In this document: piece by piece, positions 1 to 8,426 of the stretch
How the letters are laid out: the number at the start of each line of letters is the position of its first letter
Position numbering within the stretch: position 1 is the stretch's first letter
Assembly: GCA_945861515.1 (NCBI GenBank)
Contig: CAMAVA010000009.1
Coordinates: 1 to 38,280 of the forward strand
Direction of reading: 5' to 3'
Length of the DNA stretch: 38,280 nucleotides
Source: Brevundimonas vancanneytii
GTDB taxonomy: Bacteria > Pseudomonadota > Alphaproteobacteria > Caulobacterales > Caulobacteraceae
The notes under the pieces: model-generated
What the model was told of the DNA's origin: nothing
Database searches by the model: none
The model's input: the letters and a program-made list of their open reading frames with translations, nothing else
Translations under genes and position numbers: made by a program

Positions 1-593
1 ATGCCATCCGGGTCGCAGTTGGTGTCGAGGATCGCGATGACCGGAATGTTCAGCTTGCGGGCTTCCTGGATGGCGATCGCTTCCTTGTTGGTATCGATCA
101 CGAACATGATGTCGGGAATGCCGCCCATGTTCTTGATGCCGCCAAGCGAGAGTTCCAGCTTCTCCCGCTCGCGGGTCAGCTGTAGCCGCTCTTTCTTGGT
201 GCGGCCCGAGCCGCCTTCAGTGTCCAGCACGCCTTCGAGCTCGCGCAGGCGGGCGATGGAGCCTGAAATGGTGCGCCAGTTGGTCAGAGTGCCACCGAGC
301 CAGCGGTGGTTCACGTAATACTGGGCGCAGCGCTTGGCGGCTTCGGCCACAGGATCAGATGCCTGACGCTTGGTGCCGACGAACAGCACCCGACCGCCAG
401 CGGCCGCGACTTCACGCACCTTGACCAGGGCCTGGTGAAGGAGCGGGATCGACTGCGAAAGGTCGATGATGTGGATGTTGGACCGCGAACCGAAGATGAA
501 GCGGTCCATCTTCGGGTTCCAGCGGTGAGTCTGGTGTCCGAAGTGAGCGCCGGCTTCCAGCAGCTGACGCATTGAAAAATCGGGAAGAGCCAT
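1..593 (-). CDS. rpsB: 30S ribosomal protein S2, 3' end cut by the window edge
   Basis: Encodes the N-terminal 197 residues of ribosomal protein S2, a component of the small subunit that is assembled late and helps recruit S1. The start is ATG at 593-591, giving [20 protein letters not shown]. The family hallmarks [22 protein letters not shown] and [12 protein letters not shown] follow in order. The coding sequence runs off the left edge, so roughly the last quarter is missing; this is a window truncation, not a gene defect. It is preceded by a 209-bp non-coding leader after dnaE with two stem-loops and a candidate promoter, so it is probably transcribed independently of dnaE. In most bacteria tsf follows, which would lie outside the window. 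Identification is secure. Confidence 0.97.
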   Translation of the reverse strand, partial: MALPDFSMRQLLEAGAHFGHQTHRWNPKMDRFIFGSRSNIHIIDLSQSIPLLHQALVKVREVAAAGGRVLFVGTKRQASDPVAEAAKRCAQYYVNHRWLGGTLTNWRTISGSIARLRELEGVLDTEGGSGRTKKERLQLTREREKLELSLGGIKNMGGIPDIMFVIDTNKEAIAIQEARKLNIPVIAILDTNCDPDG

Positions 594-637
594 AGGCCTG
601 TTTGTCCTTCTTCCGGTTGGCGCCTCCGCGAGCAACC

Positions 638-688
638 CCGGACCTGATGGTCCGGACCGGAACGGAACCGGCAGGATGTCTCCCTGCC
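638..688 (-). promoter_or_regulatory. Two stem-loops in the rpsB 5' leader
   Basis: The leader RNA can form two hairpins. One is GGCAGG/CCTGCC (670-675 with 683-688, 7-nt loop). The other, nearer the start, is a perfect 7-bp stem CCGGACC/GGTCCGG with a 4-nt loop (638-655). No T-run follows either on the minus strand, so they do not look like terminators. S2 is known to regulate its own operon through the leader in other bacteria; whether these stems do that here is inference. Confidence 0.4.
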
Positions 689-722
689 CGTCCCGAACGC
701 CCGCGTGCGTGATGGGGGCGGC

Positions 723-750
723 AGTTAGGCGCAATGTCCGGGAAAAGCAA
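723..750 (-). promoter_or_regulatory. Candidate rpsB promoter
   Basis: On the minus strand a -35-like TTGCTT (plus coordinates 745-750) and a -10-like CTAACT (723-728) are separated by 16 bp. Transcription would begin near 716 and leave an untranslated leader of about 120 nt before the rpsB ATG. The match to the Caulobacter GCTANAWC -10 is only partial, so this rests on spacing and position between dnaE and rpsB. Confidence 0.4.
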
Positions 751-802
751 GTCTGGCGTGACATCCATCCCGGTCTGGAGCGCGGAGAGAGAGGCCTTGA
801 GC

Positions 803-3800
803 CTAGACTTCCTCCAGAAAGGCGACCCCGGGAGAGGTTTTCAGCGCCCCCCGCAGGGACGCGTCGAGGGAATAGAACCCGGGGAGCTTCAGTTCCACCT
901 CTCGCCCACCGCCCAGACCCGCGACCAGAATGATCTCTCCGCCCCGAGGTGAAACGGCCCCGGTGAGCCGCTTCTTCAGGGCCTCGATCTCGGTGGTGCC
1001 AGGAGAGACATGGACCCTCAGGCCCGCCGCCACGGCCTCGATCGACTTGTCCACAGTCTCCGCGTCATCCCCGAAGAACCGGACCTCGCCGTCGCGGGAC
1101 TTGGCCCGGACCCTCAGCACCACGGCCTTGCCGGGTTCCAGGATGTCCCGGCACTTGCGAAGCGCTTCGGGGGGAAACAACACTTCGTATTCACCGGTCG
1201 GATCGGACAAGGAGACGAAGGCGAATTTCTCCCCGCTGGGGCTGGCCCGTTCCTGACGGCGGCGCACCATGCCGGCCATCTTGAAAGCCTCGGCGCCAGC
1301 TTCGGCCTGAGGAATGGCGTCGGCCAGCAGGGTGACCCGCCGGCGCCGCAGAACTTCCACCATGTCTTCGAGCGGATGGCCCGTCAGGTAGAAGCCGACG
1401 GCGGACAGTTCTTCATCGAGCCGTCGGATCTGGTCCCAGGGTTCGGTGCGCGGCAGCCTGGGTCGCGATGCCTCCGACTGTTCTCCGCCAAACAGACTGA
1501 CCTGCGCCGAGGCGCGGTCGGCGGCCAGGCTCTGGCCATGGGCCATGAGCATGTCGGCCGACGCGATCACCTGGGCGCGGTTGGGATGGATGCTGTCGAG
1601 CGCCCCGGCCCGGGCCAACCCTTCCAGGGCCCGCTTGTTGACCTGTCGTGGATCCACCCGCTCGATCAGGTCAAACAGATCGACGAAGGGACCGCCCTCC
1701 CGCCGCACCGAGACCAGATGTTCCATGGCCGACAGTCCGACATTGCGGATGGCGCCGAGGGCATAAAGGACGGCCCCGTCCTCCACCTCGAAATCGGCCC
1801 CGGACCGGTTCACGTCCGGAGGCCGGACCGGAACGCTGCAGCGACGGGCGTCCTGATAGAAGATCGCCAACTTGTCGGTATTGGAGATATCCAGGCTCAT
1901 GGACGCCGCCATGAACTCGACCGGCGCATTGGCCTTGAGCCAGCCGGTCTGGTAGGAAATCATCGCGTAGGCGGCGGCGTGGCTCTTGTTGAAGCCGTAT
2001 CCGGCGAATTTTTCCACCAGGTCGAAGATCGATTTGGCCTGGGTGGCATCCACGCCCCTTTCCGTCGCCCCGGCGACGAACCGGGCCTTCTGCTGGGCCA
2101 TCTCCTCAGGCTTCTTCTTGCCCATGGCGCGGCGCAGGAGGTCGGCTTCACCCAGGCTGTAGCCCGCAAGGATCTGGGCGATCTGCATCACCTGTTCCTG
2201 GTAGACGATGATGCCGAAGGTCTCCTTCAACACCGGCTCCAGAGTGGGATGGAGATAGTCCACCGGCTTTCGCCCGAACTTGCAGTCGACAAAGCTGTCG
2301 ATGTTGTCCATCGGCCCCGGCCGATAGAGCGAGATCAGGGCGGTGATCTCCTCGATGGTGGTCGGCCGCAGCTTGCGCAGGGTGTCGCGCATTCCCTGGC
2401 TTTCCAGCTGGAACACACCGACTGTCTGGCCATTGGCCATCATCTCGTAGGAGGGCGCATCGTCCAGGGCCAGTGTCGACAGGTCGATCTGGGCCCCGCG
2501 CTTGGCCATGTGCTTCAGGGCGCGGTCGATGACGGTCAGGGTCTTGAGGCCGAGGAAGTCGAACTTCACCAGACCCGCGCTTTCGACCCATTTCATGTTG
2601 AACTGCGTGGCCGGCAGTTCGGATCGCGGATCCTTGTAGAGGGGCGTCAGCTGGGTCAGGGGCCGGTCACTGATCACTACCCCTGCCGCGTGGGTCGAAG
2701 CGTTGCGGAACAGGCCCTCAAGGCGAAGCGCCACATCCAGGCAGAGCTTGACCGAAGGATCGCTGTCGCGCGCTTCCTTCAGCCGAGGCTCGATTTCAAT
2801 GGCCTTGGCCAGGGTCGTCGGATTGGCCGGATTGTTCGGCACCATCTTGCAAAGCCTGTCTACAAGGCCCAGCGGCAGCTGCATCACCCGGCCGACGTCC
2901 CGCAGAACGGCCCGAGCCTGCAGTGTGCCGAAGGTGATGATCTGGGCGACCCGGTCCTGGCCATACTTGTGCTGGACGTAGGAAATGACCTCTTCGCGTC
3001 GCTCCTGGCAGAAATCGATATCGAAGTCGGGCATCGAGACCCGCTCGGGATTGAGAAACCGCTCGAACAGCAGGCCAAAGCGAAGGGGGTCCAGATCGGT
3101 GATGGTCAGGGACCAGGCCACCAGAGAACCAGCCCCCGAACCACGGCCAGGCCCCACGGGAATGCCATGGGCCTTGGCCCATTTGATGAAGTCCGAAACG
3201 ATCAGGAAATAGCCCGGGAACCCCATGGTCTGGATCACCCGAACCTCATGCTCGAGGCGCGCCCAGTACTCTTGCTCGGGAGCGGCCAGTTCGACGCAGG
3301 CCAGGCGGGCCTTCAACCCTTCCCGGGCCTGGTGTTCCAGCTCATCGGGCTCGCTTCGACCGGCGCCCGTATCGAACCTGGGCAGGATCGGATCACGTTT
3401 CCTGACCATGAAGGCGCAGCGTCTGGCGATGTCCAGGGTCTGGTCACAGGCTTCAGGCAGGTCTGCGAATAGCGCCCGCATCTCGGCGGCCGACTTGAAA
3501 TAGTGCTCCGCCGTAACTCTGCGCCGCTCATCCTGTCCGACAAAGGCGCCGTCGGCGATACAGAGCAGGGCGTCATGCGCCTCGTGCATGGTTCGGTCGG
3601 CAAAGAAGACATCATTGGTCGCCGCGAGCGGCACATCATGGGCATAGGCCCAGGCCACCAGCGACGGCTCAGCCGCCGCCTGGACCGGCAGGCCATGGCG
3701 TTGCAATTCGACATAGAGCCGATCCCCGAACACCCGGTGCATTTCCGCCAGGGCCCGGTCGCCCTCGGCGGTCTTGCCGGCAGCATAGAGGGGGTCGATC

Positions 3801-4234
3801 GGACCATCCGGCCCACCGGACAGCAGGATCAGTCCCTGGCTGTGTTGCGCGACCCGGTCCCAACTGACCGAAGGCTCACTCATTCCGTCGCCTTCCAGAT
3901 AGGCAGCGGACGAAAGTTCGGAGAGATTGAGGTAGCCGGTTTCGTTCTGGGCCAGCAACAAGAGGGTCGGCTTGCGCGCCCACCGCTCAGGAGGGCCTTC
4001 CCCGAGGCCTGTCACGGGAAGTGCGCAGCCCACCAGGGGCTGGACGCCCGCGTCCTTGGCTGCAACGGAAAATTCCAGGGCGCCAAAGAGATTGGCGCGG
4101 TCGGCGATCGCCACCGCCGGCATGTCCGCCTTGGCCGCCAGCAAGGACAGGGCATCGGCCTTGATCGCCCCCTCGAGCAGGGAATAGGCCGAACGGACCC
4201 GCAAATGGACAAAGCCGTTCGCCAGGTCCGCCAT
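803..4234 (-). CDS. dnaE: DNA polymerase III alpha subunit
   Basis: Replicative DNA polymerase catalytic subunit, 1143 aa, normal for DnaE1. An N-terminal PHP domain begins at [15 protein letters not shown] (residue 8 on). The polymerase palm carries [16 protein letters not shown] and the active-site PDFDIDF with D403 and D405; the third catalytic Asp is D559 in [10 protein letters not shown]. Tandem HhH and an OB-fold form the C-terminal third. Two PHP metal ligands look lost (R14 where active PHP sites have His in HxRxH, and D45-R46 where active sites have D-H-G), so the domain is probably structural and proofreading is left to DnaQ. The ATG at 4234 has GAGGGAG about 8 nt upstream. It lies 40 bp after the SidA-like gene with no obvious promoter between, and ends 209 bp before rpsB. 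Confidence 0.97.
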   Translation of the reverse strand: MADLANGFVHLRVRSAYSLLEGAIKADALSLLAAKADMPAVAIADRANLFGALEFSVAAKDAGVQPLVGCALPVTGLGEGPPERWARKPTLLLLAQNETGYLNLSELSSAAYLEGDGMSEPSVSWDRVAQHSQGLILLSGGPDGPIDPLYAAGKTAEGDRALAEMHRVFGDRLYVELQRHGLPVQAAAEPSLVAWAYAHDVPLAATNDVFFADRTMHEAHDALLCIADGAFVGQDERRRVTAEHYFKSAAEMRALFADLPEACDQTLDIARRCAFMVRKRDPILPRFDTGAGRSEPDELEHQAREGLKARLACVELAAPEQEYWARLEHEVRVIQTMGFPGYFLIVSDFIKWAKAHGIPVGPGRGSGAGSLVAWSLTITDLDPLRFGLLFERFLNPERVSMPDFDIDFCQERREEVISYVQHKYGQDRVAQIITFGTLQARAVLRDVGRVMQLPLGLVDRLCKMVPNNPANPTTLAKAIEIEPRLKEARDSDPSVKLCLDVALRLEGLFRNASTHAAGVVISDRPLTQLTPLYKDPRSELPATQFNMKWVESAGLVKFDFLGLKTLTVIDRALKHMAKRGAQIDLSTLALDDAPSYEMMANGQTVGVFQLESQGMRDTLRKLRPTTIEEITALISLYRPGPMDNIDSFVDCKFGRKPVDYLHPTLEPVLKETFGIIVYQEQVMQIAQILAGYSLGEADLLRRAMGKKKPEEMAQQKARFVAGATERGVDATQAKSIFDLVEKFAGYGFNKSHAAAYAMISYQTGWLKANAPVEFMAASMSLDISNTDKLAIFYQDARRCSVPVRPPDVNRSGADFEVEDGAVLYALGAIRNVGLSAMEHLVSVRREGGPFVDLFDLIERVDPRQVNKRALEGLARAGALDSIHPNRAQVIASADMLMAHGQSLAADRASAQVSLFGGEQSEASRPRLPRTEPWDQIRRLDEELSAVGFYLTGHPLEDMVEVLRRRRVTLLADAIPQAEAGAEAFKMAGMVRRRQERASPSGEKFAFVSLSDPTGEYEVLFPPEALRKCRDILEPGKAVVLRVRAKSRDGEVRFFGDDAETVDKSIEAVAAGLRVHVSPGTTEIEALKKRLTGAVSPRGGEIILVAGLGGGREVELKLPGFYSLDASLRGALKTSPGVAFLEEV

Positions 4235-4274
4235 CGGTCAATGCTCCCTCATTCAATCGGGCCCCATGGCCGAC

Positions 4275-4364
4275 TCAGGCCGCCATATAGGCCACAGAAC
4301 ACATCATCCAGACAAAGCCGACCACTGATGCCAGGGCCAGTGTTTCGCGAGCAATCTTGGCCAT
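4275..4364 (-). CDS. sidA: SidA-like SOS-induced cell division inhibitor (29 aa)
   Basis: A 29-codon gene starting MAKIARETLALA and ending CSVAYMAA, with one predicted membrane helix covering about residues 8-28 and a short basic N-terminus. The ATG at 4364-4362 is preceded by a strong GGGGAGG 5 nt away, much better than chance for so short a frame. Caulobacter crescentus SidA is also a 29-aa single-span inner membrane peptide; it is LexA-regulated and blocks division by contacting FtsW and FtsN (established knowledge). Here the length, topology, SOS boxes upstream and position beside dnaE all agree, so I infer orthology although I could not align sequences. dnaE begins 40 bp downstream. Alternative: an unrelated small membrane peptide that is SOS-controlled. 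Confidence 0.8.
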   Translation of the reverse strand: MAKIARETLALASVVGFVWMMCSVAYMAA

Positions 4365-4383
4365 TCCTGCCTCCCCGTTCCGA

Positions 4384-4398
4384 GTTCCGGGTTTGTTC
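4384..4398 (-). promoter_or_regulatory. Perfect LexA (SOS) box
   Basis: GTTC-CGGGTTT-GTTC (plus strand) is an exact match to the alphaproteobacterial/Caulobacter SOS box GTTC-N7-GTTC. It covers the -10 hexamer (4396-4401) and the expected start site of the promoter driving the SidA-like gene, the classical position for LexA repression. A further GTTC lies at 4377-4380. Confidence 0.8.
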
Positions 4399-4424
4399 CT
4401 ATTCTTGTTTTGTTCCACAGGCAA
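4396..4424 (-). promoter_or_regulatory. Promoter of the SidA-like gene
   Basis: Minus-strand -35 TTGCCT (4419-4424), 17-bp spacer, -10 TAGGAA (4396-4401). The -35 is good and the -10 weak. The promoter is overlapped by both LexA boxes and lies about 30 bp upstream of a strong ribosome binding site and ATG. Confidence 0.5.
4401..4415 (-). promoter_or_regulatory. Second, near-perfect LexA box
   Basis: ATTC-TTGTTTT-GTTC (plus strand) matches GTTC-N7-GTTC at 7 of 8 fixed bases. It starts 17 bp from the start of the perfect box and fills the -35/-10 spacer of the same promoter. Two adjacent boxes suggest tight or cooperative LexA repression. Confidence 0.6.
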
Positions 4425-4468
4425 GAGGCATTCTTCGGTATCAACCCGTATGGCTCGGCGCCTGTGGA

Positions 4469-4789
4469 TCAGTCCCCGGACTCGCTGTTCATGGTCGGCT
4501 GATGAAGGGCCACGATATCGGCCAGTTCCGCCTCCCTCACCGTACGGGTGACGTTGAGACGGACGAAGATGGTGTTTGCGCCATGCGCCTTGCGGGCTCG
4601 GTCCCAACCGCTGTGCACGCCCTTGTGAAGACATTCCGTCTCGCCGGCGAAGACGATCGTCTTTTCATCTCCCTTCAGTTTGACGAACAGGAAATTGGCT
4701 CCTGTGGGAGAAATGGGTCCAGGGCCGTCCAGGGGCTGATACCGGTAACCATTGCCGGATTTGCCGCCGAATTCGAACTGGTGGGTCAT
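4469..4789 (-). CDS. Conserved-looking hypothetical protein, possibly GIY-YIG-like
   Basis: 106-aa soluble protein that I do not recognise with certainty. It starts at ATG 4789 with GAGGGAG about 8 nt upstream; a 6-bp hairpin (GCTCCG/CGGAGC, 4805-4820) sits directly before that site. The order of elements, an aromatic/glycine-rich start, IVFAGET, a central WDRAR, then REAELAD and a terminal HQPTMN, recalls the small GIY-YIG nuclease fold (Y-x-G-x-T, Arg helix, Glu, terminal P-x-N), but the canonical GIY and YIG tyrosines are not obvious, so this is weak. No membrane segment or signal peptide. It lies upstream of the SidA-like gene, with a 104-bp gap containing that gene's promoter, and downstream of two palindromic repeats. 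It may be a separate transcription unit. Confidence 0.75.
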   Translation of the reverse strand: MTHQFEFGGKSGNGYRYQPLDGPGPISPTGANFLFVKLKGDEKTIVFAGETECLHKGVHSGWDRARKAHGANTIFVRLNVTRTVREAELADIVALHQPTMNSESGD

Positions 4790-4882
4790 ACGCTACGCTC
4801 CCTCGCTCCGGATACGGAGCCTTTAAGGCCTCCGCACCATGGCGAAAACGGGGCGAGCGGGCGCCAGCCATGGGGCGGGCTC

Positions 4883-4934
4883 TAGAGCATGTTCCGATAA
4901 GTGTGAAGCGGTTATCGGATCGAAACATGCTCTA
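4883..4934. repeat. Palindromic repeat element 1
   Basis: Imperfect palindrome: outer arms TAGAGCATGTT (4883-4893) and AACATGCTCTA (4924-4934), inner arms CCGATAA (4894-4900) and TTATCGG (4912-4918), with an 11-nt loop and a 5-nt asymmetric bulge. It has the look of a dispersed intergenic palindrome (AGAGCATG type) that I associate with alphaproteobacterial genomes. Copies elsewhere cannot be checked here. Confidence 0.75.
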
Positions 4935-4947
4935 ACACTTTGAATCG

Positions 4948-4995
4948 GAGCCTGTTTTTCCGCTATGATCGGTTCGATCATAGCGGAACAGGCTC
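4948..4995. repeat. Palindromic repeat element 2
   Basis: Palindrome 13 bp from element 1: outer arms GAGCCTGTT (4948-4956) and AACAGGCTC (4987-4995), perfect 12-bp inner stem CCGCTATGATCG/CGATCATAGCGG (4960-4971 with 4975-4986), loop GTT, and an extra TTT on one side. It ends 43 bp downstream of the lolD stop codon and may act as an mRNA 3'-end stabiliser or terminator for the proS-lol transcript. The outer arms share the AGC-TGTT theme with element 1. Confidence 0.8.
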
Positions 4996-5038
4996 TAACG
5001 GGTTTGTCAGCACAATACGAGCCGCAAGCGGCGGGTGA

Positions 5039-5725
5039 TCAGAGTACCCGCTCTTCCAGATGTCCGTCCTTGAGGGCGAACACCCGGTCCATGTATCGCG
5101 CCAGTTCAAGATTGTGGGTCGCGATAAGCGCAGCGACGCCCTGCTGGCGGGCAGCGTCATAAAGCGCCTGGAAGACCTGGGCGGCCGTTTCTGGGTCCAG
5201 GTTGCCGGTCGGCTCGTCGGCCAGCAACAGGATCGGCTCATTGGTCAGAGCCCGGGCAAGCGCCACCCTCTGCTGTTCGCCGCCTGACATCTGGGCCGGT
5301 TGATGTTCCAGCCGGGCGGCAAGACCCAGCTGGGTCAGAAGCGCCTCGGCCCGATCCCGCGCCCATGCCTTGTTGCGGCCGGCAATCAGGGCCGGCATGG
5401 CGACGTTTTCAAGGGCGGTAAACTCGGGCAACAGATGGTGGAACTGATAGACAAAACCGATGGAGGACAGCCTTGTCAGAGTGCGGGGCCGATCAGCCAT
5501 CCGGCTGCAGTCCTGTCCGGCGATGAAGACGGAACCTTCGGTCGGGTGCTCCAGCAGACCTGCAGCGTGGAGCAATGACGATTTTCCGGACCCGGAAGGC
5601 CCGATGAGACCGACAATCTCGCCCGGCATGACATCGAGATCGACACCCTTGAGAACGGTCAGCTCAACGGTTCCGGTATGGTAAGTCCGCTTGACGCCCC
5701 GAAGGGACAGGGTGGGTTCACTCAT
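5039..5725 (-). CDS. lolD: Lipoprotein-releasing ABC transporter ATP-binding protein
   Basis: ATPase of the Lol system, which extracts mature lipoproteins from the outer leaflet of the inner membrane and hands them to LolA. 228 aa, the usual size. Walker [10 protein letters not shown] (residues 42-50), Q-loop Q94 in [16 protein letters not shown], which is the LolD-specific stretch, ABC signature MSGGEQQR (146-153), and Walker [14 protein letters not shown] (165-177). ATG at 5725 overlaps the 3' end of lolC/E by 8 bp, so translation is coupled to the membrane subunit. No gene follows for 249 bp apart from the two palindromes. Confidence 0.96.
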   Translation of the reverse strand: MSEPTLSLRGVKRTYHTGTVELTVLKGVDLDVMPGEIVGLIGPSGSGKSSLLHAAGLLEHPTEGSVFIAGQDCSRMADRPRTLTRLSSIGFVYQFHHLLPEFTALENVAMPALIAGRNKAWARDRAEALLTQLGLAARLEHQPAQMSGGEQQRVALARALTNEPILLLADEPTGNLDPETAAQVFQALYDAARQQGVAALIATHNLELARYMDRVFALKDGHLEERVL

Positions 5726-6992
5726 AGCGAAGCGCCTCCACCGGATCGAGCCGAGCGGCCCGCAGCGCCGGCGGCAGTGTGGCCAGGAAGCTGACCAGCA
5801 GCGACCAGCCGGTGATCATCGCAACCTCTCGCCACTCGATACGGGCGGGAATGTGGGTCAGGAAATAGACGTCTGCATTGAAGACCTCGGCGCCGGTGAC
5901 ACGCTCCACGAGATGCTGGATGCCGGCAATGTTCAGACAGAACAACACTCCCAGAACCAGCCCGGCGAATGTTCCGGCAACCCCGATGGCCGCGCCGGAC
6001 ATGAAGAATATCCGCAGAATCCCGGCCCGGCTGGCGCCCATGGTGCGCAGGATGGCAATGTCCCGTCCCTTGTTCTTCACCAGCATGATCAGGCCAGAAA
6101 TGATGTTGATCGCGGCGATCACCACTATGAACATCAGGATCAAGCGCATCACGTTGCGCTCGATCTGCAAGGCATTGAAAAAACTCTGGTTCTTTTCGGT
6201 CCAGTCAGTGATGACGGCTCCGGGCCCGGCGGCCCGCGCAATTTCGGCCTTCATGTCCGGCGCCCGATCCGGGTCCGTCAGCTTGACCTCGATGACATCG
6301 ACCGCGCCTTCCTTTCCGAAGAACAGCTGGGCCTGTTCGAGCGGCATATAGGCGAAGGCCTGATCATATTCGCTCATGCCCACCGCAAAGAGGCCGCCAA
6401 CGGTGTAGTCCTTCTGGGCCGCGGAAACGCCGAAGGCGCTTGTGGATCCGCTGGGCGAAATCAGGGAAACGGCATCGCCGGGGCCGACCCCCAGCGAAAG
6501 CGCCAGTCGCTGGCCCAGCAGAATGATGTCACCGCCGTAGTCGCCTTCTCCATAGCCCTCCAGCGAGCCAGGCTTGATGTTCTCCGAGACGATTTTCGTC
6601 GCCTTGACGTCCTCGCGCGAAACGCCTCGGACGATGGCCCCGCTGATCTGGCCGCGACCGATCACCATGGCCTGGGCCTCGACCATGGGGGTCACCTGTG
6701 TGACCCCGGGAACCGCTCGCAGTCGCTTGACGGTCTCAGAACGTTGCTGATCGCTCAGCGGCGCTCGGGCCACATAGAGGTGACCGTTGAAGCCAAGGAT
6801 CCGCGACAGCAGTTCTGTACGGAAGCCATTCATCACGCTCATCACGACGATCAGGGCGAAGACCGCCGCCGTGATCCCCAGAAATGCCAGGATGGAGATC
6901 AGCGCGACCCCGGCGTCCCGGCGGCGTGCCCGCAGGTAGCGGCCTGCCAGGGCCCGCTCCCAGAGACTGAACGGCGGCGCTGCATTAGCCAT
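5718..6992 (-). CDS. Lipoprotein-releasing ABC transporter permease (LolC/LolE family)
   Basis: 424-aa membrane subunit of the Lol complex. Layout is typical: a cytoplasmic N-terminus with an alternating basic patch (RYLRARRRD), the first helix at about residues 28-52 ([19 protein letters not shown]), a large periplasmic domain, then an FtsX-type three-helix bundle (about 275-300, 315-350, 380-405). The motif [19 protein letters not shown] after helix 1 is characteristic. Only one LolC/E-type gene is present here, so either the complex is a homodimer of this protein or the partner is elsewhere; I therefore give no C or E symbol. It starts 15 bp after proS and overlaps lolD by 8 bp. Confidence 0.92.
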   Translation of the reverse strand: MANAAPPFSLWERALAGRYLRARRRDAGVALISILAFLGITAAVFALIVVMSVMNGFRTELLSRILGFNGHLYVARAPLSDQQRSETVKRLRAVPGVTQVTPMVEAQAMVIGRGQISGAIVRGVSREDVKATKIVSENIKPGSLEGYGEGDYGGDIILLGQRLALSLGVGPGDAVSLISPSGSTSAFGVSAAQKDYTVGGLFAVGMSEYDQAFAYMPLEQAQLFFGKEGAVDVIEVKLTDPDRAPDMKAEIARAAGPGAVITDWTEKNQSFFNALQIERNVMRLILMFIVVIAAINIISGLIMLVKNKGRDIAILRTMGASRAGILRIFFMSGAAIGVAGTFAGLVLGVLFCLNIAGIQHLVERVTGAEVFNADVYFLTHIPARIEWREVAMITGWSLLVSFLATLPPALRAARLDPVEALRYE

Positions 6993-7007
6993 GCTGGCGA
7001 ATTCCCA

Positions 7008-8327
7008 TCACGCCCTGGCCAATCGGTCGACAACCTCGGTCAGGGGCTGCGTCGACCGCTCGCCATTTGCCCGGTTCTTGATCTCGACATTACCCTCGGC
7101 GATGGACTTGGGCCCGACAACGATCTGCCAGGGTATGCCGATCAGATCCATGGTGGCGAACTTGGCTCCGGCCCTTTCGGCCGTATCGTCATACAGCACC
7201 GAGCGACCAGCAGCGGTGAGGGCCGCATAGGCCTGTTCACAGGCCGCATCGCAGGCGGCGTCGCCGGCTTTCAGGTTGAGGATACCCACGTCGTAAGGGG
7301 CCACCGATTCCGGCCAGATGATGCCGGCGTCGTCGTGGCTGGCCTCGATGATGGCGCCCAGCAGCCGGGACACGCCGACGCCGTAACTGCCCATATGGAC
7401 CGGGCGTTCCTGTCCGTCCGGGCCGGTGACATTGGCCTTCATGGGCCGGGAGTATTTTTCGCCGAAATAGAAGATATGGCCCACTTCGATCCCGCGGGCG
7501 GAAAGCTGCTTGTCTTCCGGCACGGCGGCAAACGCCTCCGGATCGTGCATTTCCTCGGTCGCGGCATAGAGGGCCGTGCGGGAGTCGACGATGGCCTGCA
7601 GGTCGCCATCCCAGTCCTGATCCGGGCCGGGCGCGCCCATCTCGACCAGGTCCTTGTGGCAGAAGACCTGACTCTCGCCGGTCTCGGCGAGGATGATGAA
7701 CTCGTGGCTCAGATCCCCTCCGATAGGCCCGGTGTCAGCCTTCATGGGAACGGCCTTCAGCCCCATCCTGGCAAAGGTGTTCAGATAGGCCACGAACATC
7801 CGGTTGTAGGCCCGGCGAGCTCCGGCTTCGTCCAGATCAAAGCTGTAGGCGTCCTTCATCAGGAATTCGCGACCGCGCATGACGCCAAATCGCGGCCGGC
7901 GTTCGTCACGGAACTTCCACTGGATATTGTACAGGTTCAGCGGCAGGTCCTTGTAACTCTTCACCGAGGCCCGGAAGATGTCGGTGACCACTTCTTCGGC
8001 GGTGGGCCCGTAGAGCAGGTCCCGCTTGTGACGGTCAGTGATGCGCAGCATCTCCTCACCGTAGTCATCATATCGCCCGCTTTCGCGCCAGAGGTCGGCA
8101 AGCTGGAGCGTCGGCATCAACAGTTCGACGGCGCCAGCCCGGTCCATTTCCTCGCGGACGATCTGTTCGACCTTGCGCAGGACCCGAAGACCCAGCGGCA
8201 ACCATGCATAGATGCCCGCTGCTTCCTGACGGATCATGCCGGCCCGCAGCATCAGCTGGTGGGAAACGATCTGGACGTCCGCCGGGACTTCCTTGAGCAC
8301 CGGCAGAAAAAAGCGCGACAGCCGCAT
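7008..8327 (-). CDS. proS: Prolyl-tRNA synthetase (short alphaproteobacterial form)
   Basis: Charges tRNA-Pro with proline. 439 aa, about 130 shorter than E. coli ProRS because the INS editing domain between motifs 2 and 3 is missing or minimal, as is usual in alphaproteobacteria. The class II core is clear: [20 protein letters not shown] (motif 2 region), GGDLSHEF, and motif 3 [14 protein letters not shown], followed by an anticodon-binding domain ending in [13 protein letters not shown]. The frame is open further upstream, but the ATG at 8327 ([13 protein letters not shown]) matches the family N-terminus and has AGGGGAC about 6 nt upstream. It is followed after 15 bp by lolC/E. Loss of INS editing implies that misacylated Ala-tRNA-Pro must be cleared by a free-standing ProXp or YbaK-type protein outside the window. 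Confidence 0.95.
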   Translation of the reverse strand: MRLSRFFLPVLKEVPADVQIVSHQLMLRAGMIRQEAAGIYAWLPLGLRVLRKVEQIVREEMDRAGAVELLMPTLQLADLWRESGRYDDYGEEMLRITDRHKRDLLYGPTAEEVVTDIFRASVKSYKDLPLNLYNIQWKFRDERRPRFGVMRGREFLMKDAYSFDLDEAGARRAYNRMFVAYLNTFARMGLKAVPMKADTGPIGGDLSHEFIILAETGESQVFCHKDLVEMGAPGPDQDWDGDLQAIVDSRTALYAATEEMHDPEAFAAVPEDKQLSARGIEVGHIFYFGEKYSRPMKANVTGPDGQERPVHMGSYGVGVSRLLGAIIEASHDDAGIIWPESVAPYDVGILNLKAGDAACDAACEQAYAALTAAGRSVLYDDTAERAGAKFATMDLIGIPWQIVVGPKSIAEGNVEIKNRANGERSTQPLTEVVDRLARA

Positions 8328-8354
8328 GGTGTCCCCTGAAAAACTGTGGCGCTG

Positions 8355-8383
8355 ACTTAGCCGTTCACCCCCTTGATTGGCAA
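8355..8383 (-). promoter_or_regulatory. Candidate proS promoter
   Basis: Minus-strand TTGCCA (8378-8383) and CTAAGT (8355-8360) are 17 bp apart; the -10 in context, GCTAAGTC, matches 7 of 8 positions of the Caulobacter consensus GCTANAWC. Transcription would start near 8348, about 20 nt before the proS ATG and downstream of the terminator at 8390-8426, which fits an independent proS-lolC/E-lolD unit. Confidence 0.55.
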
Positions 8384-8389
8384 CGCGGA

Positions 8390-8426
8390 CGGCGAAAAGA
8401 AGGCCGCCGGGGAAACCGGCGGCCTT
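8390..8426 (-). terminator. Strong intrinsic terminator of the birA/rnj/mce transcript
   Basis: Perfect 11-bp stem AAGGCCGCCGG/CCGGCGGCCTT (8400-8410 with 8416-8426) with a 5-nt loop. On the minus strand it is followed by a T-rich tail (CTTTT), the layout of a Rho-independent terminator. It lies 189 bp after the DUF1467 stop and just before the proS promoter. A weaker stem (ACCCG/CGGGT followed by TTTT) occurs at 8540-8554 and may assist. Confidence 0.8.

Noticed and set aside
1010-3472. 820-codon open frame on the plus strand
   Set aside because: It is the antisense shadow of dnaE: no family motifs, typical GC-rich low-information composition, and dnaE on the minus strand is unambiguous.
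5691-8339. 882-codon open frame on the plus strand
   Set aside because: Antisense to lolD, lolC/E and proS, all clearly real; the frame is open only because of high GC3 on the opposite strand.
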